Shown here piece after piece: positions 26,166 to 36,403 of a DNA stretch of 64,000 nucleotides (positions are counted from its first letter, which is position 1; every line of letters starts with the position of its first letter). Source of the stretch: an uncultured Paenibacillaceae bacterium (GTDB taxonomy: Bacteria > Bacillota > Bacilli > Paenibacillales > K13). The notes beneath the pieces were generated by a model that was not told where the DNA came from, did no database searches, and saw only the letters and a program-made list of their open reading frames with translations. Both the position numbers and the translations under genes were made by a program. The stretch lies in the NCBI GenBank assembly GCA_913056365.1, contig CAJXLT010000007.1, positions 1 to 64,000 of the forward strand, in the 5' to 3' direction.

Positions 26166-26567
26166 ATGAAGGGACACATGTGCAAGGAGTGGGGAGATTA
26201 TTTTCTGTTCTTGGGTAGCGAGTGGGGGATGGAAGGACCGCATGTGACTCGTTATGCAGGGGTGGAGACGATAACCTATATGGGGAATGCGATTGCGATC
26301 GAGATCGAATGGGATAGACGGGAGCAACGCATTTTTGTGCTGGTCGTCAAGCTCCAAGATGGTCAATTGCCTGCGGATTATTATGTGTCAGAAGGTGAGG
26401 TCGTGCGCATTCACTTGCCCAAGCTTTTATCGCATTGTGCTGGAGGCTCACCAAGTGACTATGTATCCAGTCATAATGAGTCGGTGAGTCAGGCAGAGGA
26501 GTACGCAAGCTTGCTTAGAGTGTATGCAGATTGTATTGTGCTGAGCGGTGATTGGATGGTGCAGTGA
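26166..26567 (+). CDS. putative immunity protein paired with the 25718 toxin-like gene
   Basis: About 133 residues from ATG 26166, 4 bases after the preceding stop with GGTGAGGTG just upstream; ATG 26178 with AAGGGA is the alternative. It is acidic, has no signal peptide, and contains GDYFLFLGSEWGMEGPHVTRY then a short hydrophobic strand IFVLVVKL. The family is not recognised; the role is inferred only from the tight pairing with a toxin-like cassette. Confidence 0.5.
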   Translation: MKGHMCKEWGDYFLFLGSEWGMEGPHVTRYAGVETITYMGNAIAIEIEWDRREQRIFVLVVKLQDGQLPADYYVSEGEVVRIHLPKLLSHCAGGSPSDYVSSHNESVSQAEEYASLLRVYADCIVLSGDWMVQ

Positions 26568-26635
26568 ACGTAGTGCATGCCGACCGATGAAGCTCCTGTG
26601 AGTGGAAGCATCCAAGCGGATAGGATTGTCGTAGA

Positions 26636-26668
26636 GAGTCATTCGAGGGCGGATGGCTTTTTGTTTTG
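26636..26668 (+). terminator. probable terminator after the second pair
   Basis: AGTCAT pairs with ATGGCT (one G-T) around a GC-rich loop, followed by TTTTTG. The stem is short. Confidence 0.5.
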
Positions 26669-26764
26669 TGAAATTTCGAAAAATATATGTATTCCAAGAA
26701 TTCACTGTGCTAAAATAAGACGTTGTATATATTAGGAAGATATTATAATCTGCGGGAGGAAGAA

Positions 26765-29700
26765 ATGGACAAGTTGCTGGGTAGAAAACTATTCGTGGGT
26801 TTGATGGCAATCGCGATTGCTGTCGGTGCGCTTGCGCTGCCCCCAGGTGCGAATGCGGAAATCATTAACGGTTGGGTATTTACTGCTGAAGATGAAAACG
26901 GCGATCCGTTAACGGATGGGAAGATTTATGTATATGAACAGCACTATTGGAACGTACAATATGTTGGTGACAATGGTCAGGAATATGATGTTCATAAGGT
27001 GTATGAACAATCCATAGAAGCTGGTGAGTTTTTTGTACCGAATGCATTTTTATTGACAGGCAAACAATATCAGATCGTAATTATGAGCGAGGCAGCGGAC
27101 GGTACGCCTATTATTTATCAATCTGATTTTGTGCCGGGAAGTGGACAAGTGCTCGAATTTACTAGCGAGTCCCTTGTTCAGCGAACATTCACTACAACAC
27201 ACGTACCTGACTATGCGGAGTTGAGTGTGGATTTTGAATATCTGGAGAATTACGTTACCTGGCCGATCTTGTTGCCAGTTGTAGATGGTGAGGCTTCCTT
27301 ATACATAAGCGCCTCGGCTGACATCGTAGTGACATCGGGTTTGCATGAGAACGAAACGAACACAGGATATATTTTGCAACAGACTGTCTCACCTTCCGAC
27401 CCAGTTAGTACAAATCTGGATACCGACTTGGTAGAAGTAACTCCTCCATCTGGATTTGAAGAGGCAGGAATATTGCTTAGTAGCCTATATGGCATTGTAG
27501 GTGGAGACTTTTATTCTGATAAATATTTCGTAAGTCGAGATATGGACATTATAGCGTCGATGCGTATTTCTGATGAAGAATATGTGTATGAAACTTTCAA
27601 TCCCCATAGTATTCGTATTACTTCGGATACGGAACTACAGATTGATTCCAATTTTCAAGGGGTTGCATATGCGCAAGGCTGGTTAGAGTCAGCGGAGTTC
27701 AACGAGTTATTAACAACATATACTGATAAGTATGGGAATCGATTGGAACGTATCTCCCAAGATTCGACATATTCACTTCGTGACTTTTCTTCCCATGAAG
27801 GATTTTATGCAGCGGGGGAAGATGGCAAACTGCGAGCTATTTCTGGCAAGCTGCAGAACGGGGTGATGTTATACGAAGAGGGAGAAGAATGGTCACCTAG
27901 CCGTGCTGCTCCGGTGACTTCATCCGACTCTGATCATCTATTGGCGTACAACTGGGTGAGCGAATCTGGTGACACGGCTGATAGTTTGCTATTCTCCAAC
28001 GATATCCGTTACGTGAAGGTCGCTGCACCGATGCTGGGTGATTATAGGTTGACATTGTCAAGGCAGAATTTCCCGACATCTTCGTTCACCTTATCCTTGG
28101 ATGATACGGTAACCATTGCTGAGAGTGAGTGGGAGCAGGAAGCGACGTATGTCGACATCGAGATTCCTGACGGCTATGAAGTCGTACGTTTGGCAAGTGC
28201 AAGTTTATTCATGATTGGCTCTGAATCAGCTACTTCTAGTTACCAATATGATTATAATGGGACATCGAATAGATTAAGGCTGCAATATACGATAGATCCA
28301 TCTGAGTCACGTACGTATGAACTGCATGTAGCTATGGTGTTAGTAGATGACAATGACGAACAAACGATTTATTATGCGTCAGAAACATACAGTGAGGAGC
28401 AGATGCAAGACCAAGTTATTCTTCCTGTTCCTGATGATTTAATTGAAGCACAAGCTAGTGTTCCTGCTCCGCTTGGAGGAGGAGCGCATGAGTTGATAGA
28501 TTTTGAAATCAAAGCTTATTCTGACTATATGCCCATGTCGTTCAGGTTCAATCTACCTGGTTCCTTCTATGGTAATACCTCTTGGAGTATGCTTCTAAGT
28601 CCGCAACAGCTTCAAGTGACATTCGAAGGGATTGACGATGATCGTAATGGCTACCATGTCCATAAGACAGTGGATATCTCACCGGAATCCACTTTAATTC
28701 GTTTTGAAGATGAGTTTGCGCAAGCAGTATCCTTGCAGTTTGTGAACGAAGGAGAGCCTGTAGCTTTCCACGAGTTTTCTTATAGAACAGGACAAGATTA
28801 TATAACAAGAAATGAGTTTTACTCAGGCATTGATAGCCTTTATGTAACACCGGGCAGCTTCGAAGAAGTTCGTATCGGCGTGGAGCCAGCGTTTGCGAAT
28901 GAGCATACGTGGATGCATTATTGGGGAATACAACAGTTAGATATTGTATCAGATACAGAAGTAGCATTTACTGGACAAGTCGAATCGGCCACCTTCGAGC
29001 AGCTATATGCTACCGATACCGGTCAGAATATGGTCGTGATTGCAAAACCAAAAATCACAAGCGGTGATCTTCAATTGTATGGTGTAGATGTACACCGTGA
29101 CTTGAATCAATTCTACGGGGTCACAGCAGCATACCAGGATAGCAGAGAATATGAAAGTTCATTCTATATGATTTATAACGTGCCAGCGACCATTAGCATG
29201 ACAGATTCTGCTGGTCAACAACTGTTGACGAGAGAAACGCTGTTCGATTTTAATAATTTAAGTTTTACAGCTAATTATGAGCCAGAAACTTATACAGTGG
29301 CGTTTTCTTTGCCGCTCGGGCCGAACGAGGAGCTGAAGTTTTCACAGTCGTTGTATCTCGGCGCCATTTCCATTACGAGCCCTGTCTCGAACACGATTAC
29401 AAATCAAGCAGATATAACTGTCAATGGGAAGTTCGCGCCTAATCAAAGCATTACCGTCACGGCAAGAATGTCGGGAGATACGACCATTGCAGCCTCCCAG
29501 CAGACCGTAACCAATTCTGAGGGTTTGTTCGCAACGCAGCTGCATCTGGGGCAAGATGGTAATTATGTGATTAGGGTATATAATCCGGATGATGAAACCG
29601 TTCAATCTACGGTAACGCTAGTAACCCTTGACACCCTACCTCCTGCGAAGCCGAACGTGACGGTCAGCGATCTCGGATTGATCGAATGGGAGAAGGATGA

Positions 29701-32700
29701 CGATGTAGACTCCTATATCTTGTACGCAGGATTGAAAGGGGAAATTCTCGATCCGGTAGCAACAGTTGTGAGCGAAGATGATTATCAGCTCGAGGGGTTG
29801 GAAGCAGGACGTACGTATGATGTGAAGCTCATAGCTCGAGATGCCGCTGGAAATCAAGCTTCCACGGATCTAACATTCACGGTTCCTGAGTATGCAGCAG
29901 TCGGACTGGAAGTCGATTCGGAGACAAGTGAAGCAGGACTGTTCATGATTGGCCGTTCGCTGCAGTTGTCCCTACAAGGATCTTATGCAGAGAACGAACC
30001 ATATCAAGCCGAAGCGGTTGTTCATTACATCGATGATGAGGGTAATCAACAGCAGACAGTAATGCTAGCATACGATAAGCAGACTGGAGCTTATCTGGGA
30101 AGCTTCGATATTGAAGAAGGCATGCGCAAGCTTGTGAAGGTCGAAGCTCAAATTACGAAGGGTGAAGATGAGAAGTCGAATGTGCTGGAGCATGTATTGG
30201 ATCAACAGGTAGGTGCTACTTTATCCGGCACAGTCACTCGTAATGGCGAAGCCGTAACGGATGCCAAGGTCTATGTGAACTCTAGTAAAAATCATCAGCT
30301 AATGGCAGAAACAGACGAATTCGGAGCATTTCAAATCCGTGGTGCACACGGTAGTCAGTCTGCCGATGATCTTGCTCGCTTGACGATTGTCTCGGATCAG
30401 CATACGTACTCGCAAATTGTGCGTGACATTGAACTAAGCTACGGGACGATCACAGAACTAAGTGAACCTATACAACTGCCGACGCTAAAGCAAATCGCTA
30501 TTGAGTTCGTAGAGTCTGGTTCGGCCAATGCTGTTACTAGCAAGCTTCAAGTGAAATTGTATGGAACGGATGAAGCGAATAAGAATGTGTTCCGGAGCGG
30601 ATATATCGATGTAGACGGACGCCTCACTTCCTGGTCCGGCGATAAGCAGTTCGAGCGGATTCCAACAGGAAACTACTTGATGAACATAACAGGCAAGGGG
30701 AGCTATGCTTCTTCCGAGCAACCGTTCACGCTGCATGCGAACGCTGATTACATCGAGCAACCGCTGCAGGTGGAAGTGAGTAAGCGGGTTCAAGAGACGA
30801 CTGATGTCACGCTCAACATTCAAGTACCGGATGAGAGCATCACTCGGATTGACTATTATGGGTTGAGCAGCCAGAAGGTTATTGAAGCCTTTGGCTATGA
30901 TGCGGGCACACACTATCAATACGGACAGGTCATAACTGTTACTGAAGCAGTATATGAAGGTGAAGATGCGCCCACTGTGACGGGCAGTGTTTATGGCGGT
31001 TTCATCACAATTCCGAATGTGGTGTTATCAGATGATTATCATTTGGACGTTCAGGTAGATGGATACCGGACAATTGTGCCGTCGTATCCGATTGTCATCT
31101 CCGAGACGGATGCGGCTGTTGACATTATGCTTGATCCAGGCATGACTGTGAAAGGCACGTTAGTCAATGAAGACGGTCAGGCTGTGCACAATGCGTCTGT
31201 TTCGGCTAGCAGTAGAAGCAGTTACGCTTATGAGACAATAGGATTCGATTCGAATTTTGCTTTGCAAGCATTGGCAGCAGGAGAAGCATTGACGGTTACG
31301 ATTGAGGCCCCTGGATATGCATCGAAGAGAGTAACTATTCCTGAATACGCCACAGACAGTCAGCTTGTGTATGAGCTGGGTGAAATCCAACTGGAAGCCG
31401 AGAGCTATATTCATGGTGTGGTGCTGGATGCGAACGGTGAAGCTGTGAAGGGGGCTTCCGTGCATGCGCGCGGGGAAGGGATGAATGCTTACGGATACAC
31501 GCGTACAGATCGAAACGGATACTTCAAGCTTAGAGACTTGGTACAAGGTTCCTTTACACTCGACATTTATAAATACGGCATGCCCACCGTAACGTATCAG
31601 GGCATCGAGACTTCTGCTGATGAGCAAAGCTTCGTATTAGCGGAAACGTCTGCTGGCAGCTTTGCAGGTGAAGGGAATCAATTCACAGCGGATACTAGCG
31701 TGGTCGTACCGGGCAAATCTATCAAGTATCGACTCGATTACACCAATAACGGAAGCAACGCAGAGGAACAGGTGGAACTGGCCATCGAATTGCCTGCATC
31801 CTTGTCTGTAGACGAGGCGACAATCCGATTGAACGGCATGTCGACGGCAACGACGGTAAGTGGTCAGACTTTACGAGTCGAGGTACTCACGGTAGAAGCG
31901 GGAGAGTCGGGCACCCTTACGTTCGAAGGGACGGTTGCTCCGGACGCAGAGGCACCAATCTCCGTCATTGCTTCTATCGATGAACATAAGATGGCGGCGA
32001 CTACACAGGTGCTGTTCGTGACAGTACAAGCGCCAACGTATACAGCAGACCAGACGATCCAAGTGTATGGGAAGGCCAAACCAGGTACAGTTGTTAAACT
32101 TTACAGCGGCAACGTACAATTGACTGAGGTGCAAAGTGAAGGTCGTTGGTGGTATGCGACTGTCCGCTTACCTGTTGCAGATGCCGCTGCGCCATCCGTA
32201 TATCCGTTGGTAGCCAAGGTGTACGACGGTACGGAAGTATATGTGTCTGAACCTGTTATGGTAAATTATTCACCTGATATTCCTAGCATCGAGGATGTGA
32301 ACGTGACAGCAGGCTGGAACGGTGATGTCACCCTTAATCCTTATGCAGGTGTTGCGACCTTTGCTATAACAGAATATACGCCGCTCGACACGAAGATTGT
32401 ATTCGATCAGGAAGTAGACTCGGCTACCTTGACTTTCCTCGGTGAATCTTATCCGTTAGATAAAGGCAACGATGGCGTAACGTTCACAGGAGGCGTTCCC
32501 GGAACGTGGAGTTCGTATGGCGAGCAGCTGTTAACTATCACCTTCACCCAAGGTGATAAGGTAGTAACACTACCGTTGATGGAGATCATTGTACTGATCG
32601 ATCCTTCCGGCTATGTGTTCGAAGGCAGTATGGACAACCGCTTAGAGGGTGTAACAGCCATTGTCCAGGAGTTCAATGAAGATAGTTCGACTTGGCACGA

Positions 32701-34390
32701 TTGGAACACGGATTTCTACGGTCAGGTGAACCCTCAGCTTACAGATCAGGAAGGACGATACGGCTGGGATGTCATAGATGGGAAATGGCGCGTACAGTTC
32801 GCCAAGGAAGGTTATGAAGGATATATTTCTCGGGTTATGGAAGTGCCGCCAGCCGAGACACAATTGAACGTACCGTTGGTTCGTACGACAACGCCTGAGA
32901 TTATAAGTGTATCCCCACAAGACGGGGCTAATCAAACAGCAGTGAATACTTCTATTCTGATTGAATTTGATCGGCCGATGAAGGAAGCGTTGATGGATGA
33001 GGGCATACAGCTCATTCAGCAACATACCGGGGAGTTAGTTGCAGGTGAATTTGTTCTGCAAGGCTGGAATGGCATTAAGGAAGATACTTCCGAAGGCGGC
33101 GGCAGTCTCGCGGATGGGAATGGGCAGACGGGTTGGTTTGTTGCCGATCCAGATCTAAAGCTTTCCAAACAGATTGTGTTTGAACCGAATGAGGCTTTAG
33201 CGTACGACACCGTTTATACGATTCACATTGACGGCATGCTGGAGGACTACGCAGGTAATTCGCTCTTGAATGATACGACCTACAACTTTACAACGGCTTC
33301 CCTTCCAGCGGTTGAAGATGTAGGCGGACCGGCCTTCGGCGGAGGCTTCTTCATCCCGACGGAATCAGTTGCGGAAGCTGATGTGACGATACAGAAGGGC
33401 GATCTGTCTAAGTTGCTGCAGGATGGAGAAGTGATGATTTCGTTAACTCGTAACCAAGAGAGCTTGGCATTCAGTCGCGAAGCTTGGAAGGAGATCGCGG
33501 AAGGAGGCTATGCCGTACAGGTGCAAGCAGCAGGAGGGAGCTTGTACATTCCTGGTAAAGCGATCCAATTGAACAGCGGCGAACAGCTGTTGGTTCAATT
33601 GACGGAGACAGTCGTTTCCTTGCCGGACAATTACAGCAAGGCTGGAACTGTTCTGACAATGGGCTTATACGCCGTGCACAATGATGAGCAAAGACTAGTG
33701 GGAACGAATGACTACGTAACCTTGACGCTTACAGGCAACACGAATAACCCGACACTGGTCGGCAGCTATAAAATGAATAATGTAAAGCCTGAGTATTTGG
33801 GTAGAGATACAGCTATTCAGACGAAGCAATCAGGTACGTACGCATTACTCATCTACGAACAGAAATTTGCGGATGTTGCCGACAATCATTGGGCGAAAGG
33901 TTCGATCGACTTCCTCGTTGCGCATCATATTGTAAGCGGAATGGAGGAAGGACGCTTCGCGCCATCGCAATCCATCACGAGAGCGCAAGCAGCCAAGATG
34001 ATTGCGGATATGCTTCAGTTGAATACAACGATATCCAGTACAGACTTCCGTGATGTGAAGGACGGTGCTTGGTATACGGGCTACATTGTCGCAGTGGAAC
34101 GAGCGGGGATATTCCAAGGTTCAGTTGATCTCTTCCGACCGAATGATACGATTACGCGAGAAGAATTGGCAGTTGCAGTTGCCAAAGTGTTGGATGTGCA
34201 GGATGCAGCGGAACTCACCTTCGCTGATGCATCAAGTATTGCAGGATGGGCGGAAGATGCGGTAGCTGCTGCTGTACAGGCAGGCATCATTGCGGGTAAT
34301 CAGGATAATTTGTTCGAACCTCAGAATCAGGCTACTCGAGCCGAAGCGGCTTCTATGCTGCAACGTCTGATTCAAGTGCTAGATCAATAA
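26765..34390 (+). CDS. giant S-layer-homology surface protein
   Basis: 2,541 residues from ATG 26765 (GCGGGAGGAAGAA upstream). A signal peptide ends near GANA (about residue 28). Recognisable modules in order: a long repetitive beta-rich N-terminal half (no family assigned); an Fn3-like unit near 959; carboxypeptidase-regulatory-like beta sandwiches near 1150, 1460 and 1548 (GTVTRNGEAVTDAKVYV, GVVLDANGEAVKGASV); a DUF11-like segment near 1641 (VVPGKSIKYRLDYTNNG); a Big_5-type Ig domain near 2043-2179 (SVSPQDGANQTAVNTSILI); and three SLH repeats near 2368, 2427 and 2486 that bind pyruvylated cell-wall polysaccharide. No catalytic module seen, so a structural or adhesive role is likely. It is followed by a long hairpin and a YesM/YesN system. 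Confidence 0.88.
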   Translation: MDKLLGRKLFVGLMAIAIAVGALALPPGANAEIINGWVFTAEDENGDPLTDGKIYVYEQHYWNVQYVGDNGQEYDVHKVYEQSIEAGEFFVPNAFLLTGKQYQIVIMSEAADGTPIIYQSDFVPGSGQVLEFTSESLVQRTFTTTHVPDYAELSVDFEYLENYVTWPILLPVVDGEASLYISASADIVVTSGLHENETNTGYILQQTVSPSDPVSTNLDTDLVEVTPPSGFEEAGILLSSLYGIVGGDFYSDKYFVSRDMDIIASMRISDEEYVYETFNPHSIRITSDTELQIDSNFQGVAYAQGWLESAEFNELLTTYTDKYGNRLERISQDSTYSLRDFSSHEGFYAAGEDGKLRAISGKLQNGVMLYEEGEEWSPSRAAPVTSSDSDHLLAYNWVSESGDTADSLLFSNDIRYVKVAAPMLGDYRLTLSRQNFPTSSFTLSLDDTVTIAESEWEQEATYVDIEIPDGYEVVRLASASLFMIGSESATSSYQYDYNGTSNRLRLQYTIDPSESRTYELHVAMVLVDDNDEQTIYYASETYSEEQMQDQVILPVPDDLIEAQASVPAPLGGGAHELIDFEIKAYSDYMPMSFRFNLPGSFYGNTSWSMLLSPQQLQVTFEGIDDDRNGYHVHKTVDISPESTLIRFEDEFAQAVSLQFVNEGEPVAFHEFSYRTGQDYITRNEFYSGIDSLYVTPGSFEEVRIGVEPAFANEHTWMHYWGIQQLDIVSDTEVAFTGQVESATFEQLYATDTGQNMVVIAKPKITSGDLQLYGVDVHRDLNQFYGVTAAYQDSREYESSFYMIYNVPATISMTDSAGQQLLTRETLFDFNNLSFTANYEPETYTVAFSLPLGPNEELKFSQSLYLGAISITSPVSNTITNQADITVNGKFAPNQSITVTARMSGDTTIAASQQTVTNSEGLFATQLHLGQDGNYVIRVYNPDDETVQSTVTLVTLDTLPPAKPNVTVSDLGLIEWEKDDDVDSYILYAGLKGEILDPVATVVSEDDYQLEGLEAGRTYDVKLIARDAAGNQASTDLTFTVPEYAAVGLEVDSETSEAGLFMIGRSLQLSLQGSYAENEPYQAEAVVHYIDDEGNQQQTVMLAYDKQTGAYLGSFDIEEGMRKLVKVEAQITKGEDEKSNVLEHVLDQQVGATLSGTVTRNGEAVTDAKVYVNSSKNHQLMAETDEFGAFQIRGAHGSQSADDLARLTIVSDQHTYSQIVRDIELSYGTITELSEPIQLPTLKQIAIEFVESGSANAVTSKLQVKLYGTDEANKNVFRSGYIDVDGRLTSWSGDKQFERIPTGNYLMNITGKGSYASSEQPFTLHANADYIEQPLQVEVSKRVQETTDVTLNIQVPDESITRIDYYGLSSQKVIEAFGYDAGTHYQYGQVITVTEAVYEGEDAPTVTGSVYGGFITIPNVVLSDDYHLDVQVDGYRTIVPSYPIVISETDAAVDIMLDPGMTVKGTLVNEDGQAVHNASVSASSRSSYAYETIGFDSNFALQALAAGEALTVTIEAPGYASKRVTIPEYATDSQLVYELGEIQLEAESYIHGVVLDANGEAVKGASVHARGEGMNAYGYTRTDRNGYFKLRDLVQGSFTLDIYKYGMPTVTYQGIETSADEQSFVLAETSAGSFAGEGNQFTADTSVVVPGKSIKYRLDYTNNGSNAEEQVELAIELPASLSVDEATIRLNGMSTATTVSGQTLRVEVLTVEAGESGTLTFEGTVAPDAEAPISVIASIDEHKMAATTQVLFVTVQAPTYTADQTIQVYGKAKPGTVVKLYSGNVQLTEVQSEGRWWYATVRLPVADAAAPSVYPLVAKVYDGTEVYVSEPVMVNYSPDIPSIEDVNVTAGWNGDVTLNPYAGVATFAITEYTPLDTKIVFDQEVDSATLTFLGESYPLDKGNDGVTFTGGVPGTWSSYGEQLLTITFTQGDKVVTLPLMEIIVLIDPSGYVFEGSMDNRLEGVTAIVQEFNEDSSTWHDWNTDFYGQVNPQLTDQEGRYGWDVIDGKWRVQFAKEGYEGYISRVMEVPPAETQLNVPLVRTTTPEIISVSPQDGANQTAVNTSILIEFDRPMKEALMDEGIQLIQQHTGELVAGEFVLQGWNGIKEDTSEGGGSLADGNGQTGWFVADPDLKLSKQIVFEPNEALAYDTVYTIHIDGMLEDYAGNSLLNDTTYNFTTASLPAVEDVGGPAFGGGFFIPTESVAEADVTIQKGDLSKLLQDGEVMISLTRNQESLAFSREAWKEIAEGGYAVQVQAAGGSLYIPGKAIQLNSGEQLLVQLTETVVSLPDNYSKAGTVLTMGLYAVHNDEQRLVGTNDYVTLTLTGNTNNPTLVGSYKMNNVKPEYLGRDTAIQTKQSGTYALLIYEQKFADVADNHWAKGSIDFLVAHHIVSGMEEGRFAPSQSITRAQAAKMIADMLQLNTTISSTDFRDVKDGAWYTGYIVAVERAGIFQGSVDLFRPNDTITREELAVAVAKVLDVQDAAELTFADASSIAGWAEDAVAAAVQAGIIAGNQDNLFEPQNQATRAEAASMLQRLIQVLDQ

Positions 34391-34401
34391 TATACAGATC
34401 A

Positions 34402-34470
34402 TATGAAGCCGCGGCTTGCTCGACGAAAGTAATGTTTGCTTTCGTCGAGCCAAGTCGCGGTTTGCTTCAT
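34402..34470 (+). terminator. very long hairpin after the SLH gene
   Basis: ATGAAGC, CGCGGCTTG and CTCGACGAAAG pair with CTTTCGTCGAG, CCAAGTCGCGG and GCTTCAT, giving about 27 bp with a couple of bulges and a loop of roughly 9 bases. It begins 12 bases after the stop. No clean U tract follows, so it may act as a bidirectional terminator, a 3'-end stabiliser for the long mRNA, or both. The remaining bases to 34651 contain no gene. Confidence 0.7.
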
Positions 34471-34651
34471 GTCTAATTCATGCAATCAGCAGAACTTCCT
34501 TGCCAAACAGGTCTGTCGAAAGCTACTATATGGCTATGAAGTAAGTTAGTCGGAATTGTCGGAATACTAGATTTCCATACAGCAGCTTGTATCGATGATC
34601 GATTAACGTATAGACCTGCAGGTCAATTTATGGTGAAGAGAAGGGTTGACG

Positions 34652-36394
34652 ATGTCCGTATCCAAGCATAATACGCTGCGTAATCAGATGCTGTTCGGGT
34701 TTTTGCTTGTCATGATCTTGGTGTTGGGCGGGGTTGCGCTTGCCACCTTCCACTCGGTATCTACATTGCTGCGGAACAACGCGGAGAAGAATATTCAACA
34801 GACTGCGATTCAGGCGAATGGGCGATTGGAAGGCATTCTGCAGCAGGTCGATACGCTGACGACACAAGTGGCGACGAATGCTTATGTGCAGCAGTTGCTG
34901 ATGGAAGAAGCGAACGGCACTATGGCGATGTTCTCGGAACGGCAGCGGCTTGCGTCTGTCGTCAATATGGTGCAGCTGTTCGGCAGCGGCGTGCAGTCAG
35001 TAGAGCTGTATAGCTTTGAAGGGCGCAGGTTATATCCGCTCGATGGCAATCGCATTCAGGACAGGGTCCAGCATGCGTGGATTGGGCAGACGGTCAGCGG
35101 CAAGGGGAGCTTAGTTTGGCTAGGGCTTGACCCGCAATATCCGGATTCGATTGTCGCTATTCGTTTAGTGAAGCTTATGGACCAGCACTTTGCGCCTGGC
35201 GGATTTCTGCTCGTTCATCTGCAGAGAGAATTGTTCGATTTGCAGCCTGCACCTCTCGAGTCAGAGGCTCCATTGAGTATGCTGCTGACGGATGATCAAG
35301 GTGTTGCGTTGGCAGTCAATCATACTACTCTGGAGCAGCCTGCTATTCGTGACCTGCTGCATTCTTCAGCGAGTACGATCGATATAGACGGCGTTACCCA
35401 TATGGTCGTTCGGCAACCGTCTGAGGAGACAGGCTGGACGATGCTGATTTTGACACCTATACGTGAAATTATGGGCGGCATATCTGTGCTTCGCACAGCG
35501 ATCTGGATTGCTGCTGGCATCGGATTACTGCTCTATGCATTTCTCTCCTTCTTCTTGTCTACGGCGATTACGAAACCGATCCTGCAGTTGAAGCGGACGA
35601 TGCGCAGTGCACGGTTAGGTGCATTGAAGCCAGTAGAAGAAGCTACGTCAACGATAGAAATACAGGAACTGAACCGTTCTTACAATGAGATGGTTCGGGA
35701 TATGAACGATCTGATTCGTCTCGTATATGAGAAGGAAATCATTCAGAGCCGTACGGAGCTGAAGGCGCTTCAAGCTCAGGTAAATCCGCACTTTCTGTTC
35801 AATACGATGGAAGCGTTGTATCGTTCTCTGCATGATCGAGGTGAATATGAGCTTGCGGAGTTTGTCATTACGATTTCTGAATATTATCGCTATACGATCA
35901 CGCCGCACAATCGAGAGGAATGGGTCACACTTGAAGTGGAAATGGAGCATATCGAACGGTATTTGCAAATTATGAAGCTGCGGTTAGGGGATCGATTGAA
36001 TTGGGAGATTGATTGCCCTCCAGCGCTTGCACAACGATTCATGCCTAAGCTGTTACTACAACCGATTGTGGAGAATGCGATCGTCTATGGTGTTGAAGAT
36101 AAGCTAGGACCGGGGCACATCAAGGTCGCAGCGATGTATCGCGAGCAAGAGCATGCGTTATTGATTGAAGTGGAGGATAATGGTGCAGGTATGGACGAGC
36201 AGACATTGGCCGCTGTGACTGCTGCTATGCAGGATGGACATCTTACATCTGCCAGAGGAACAGGGATGGGGCTAGCCAATGTGGAGAGGCGCATTCAGCT
36301 CTATGCGGAAAGTAACAACCAAATTGGTAATGTAAAAATTAGCAGTCGAAAGGGTGAAGGAACGTGTGTGCAGTTAACCATTCCTTGCAAATAG
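34652..36394 (+). CDS. sensor histidine kinase, YesM type
   Basis: 580 residues from ATG 34652 (GAGAAGGG 7 bases upstream; an in-frame TTG at 34646 is too close). One membrane helix near 12-35, an extracytoplasmic dCache-like sensor of ~240 residues, a second helix near 280-300, HAMP (TKPILQLKRTMRSARLG), then a His_kinase domain with ALQAQVNPHFLFNTMEALY, phosphoacceptor about His380, and an HATPase with VENAIVYGVE and EDNGAGMDE. It likely senses an oligosaccharide and phosphorylates the AraC-type regulator encoded 9 bases downstream, which would control the following sugar importer. Confidence 0.9.
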   Translation: MSVSKHNTLRNQMLFGFLLVMILVLGGVALATFHSVSTLLRNNAEKNIQQTAIQANGRLEGILQQVDTLTTQVATNAYVQQLLMEEANGTMAMFSERQRLASVVNMVQLFGSGVQSVELYSFEGRRLYPLDGNRIQDRVQHAWIGQTVSGKGSLVWLGLDPQYPDSIVAIRLVKLMDQHFAPGGFLLVHLQRELFDLQPAPLESEAPLSMLLTDDQGVALAVNHTTLEQPAIRDLLHSSASTIDIDGVTHMVVRQPSEETGWTMLILTPIREIMGGISVLRTAIWIAAGIGLLLYAFLSFFLSTAITKPILQLKRTMRSARLGALKPVEEATSTIEIQELNRSYNEMVRDMNDLIRLVYEKEIIQSRTELKALQAQVNPHFLFNTMEALYRSLHDRGEYELAEFVITISEYYRYTITPHNREEWVTLEVEMEHIERYLQIMKLRLGDRLNWEIDCPPALAQRFMPKLLLQPIVENAIVYGVEDKLGPGHIKVAAMYREQEHALLIEVEDNGAGMDEQTLAAVTAAMQDGHLTSARGTGMGLANVERRIQLYAESNNQIGNVKISSRKGEGTCVQLTIPCK

Positions 36395-36403
36395 GAGGTT
36401 ATT

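Noticed and set aside
22559-26567. Prophage or integrative element spanning the toxin genes
   Set aside because: No integrase, recombinase, att-like direct repeats or structural phage genes; cassette exchange explains the AT-rich patch.
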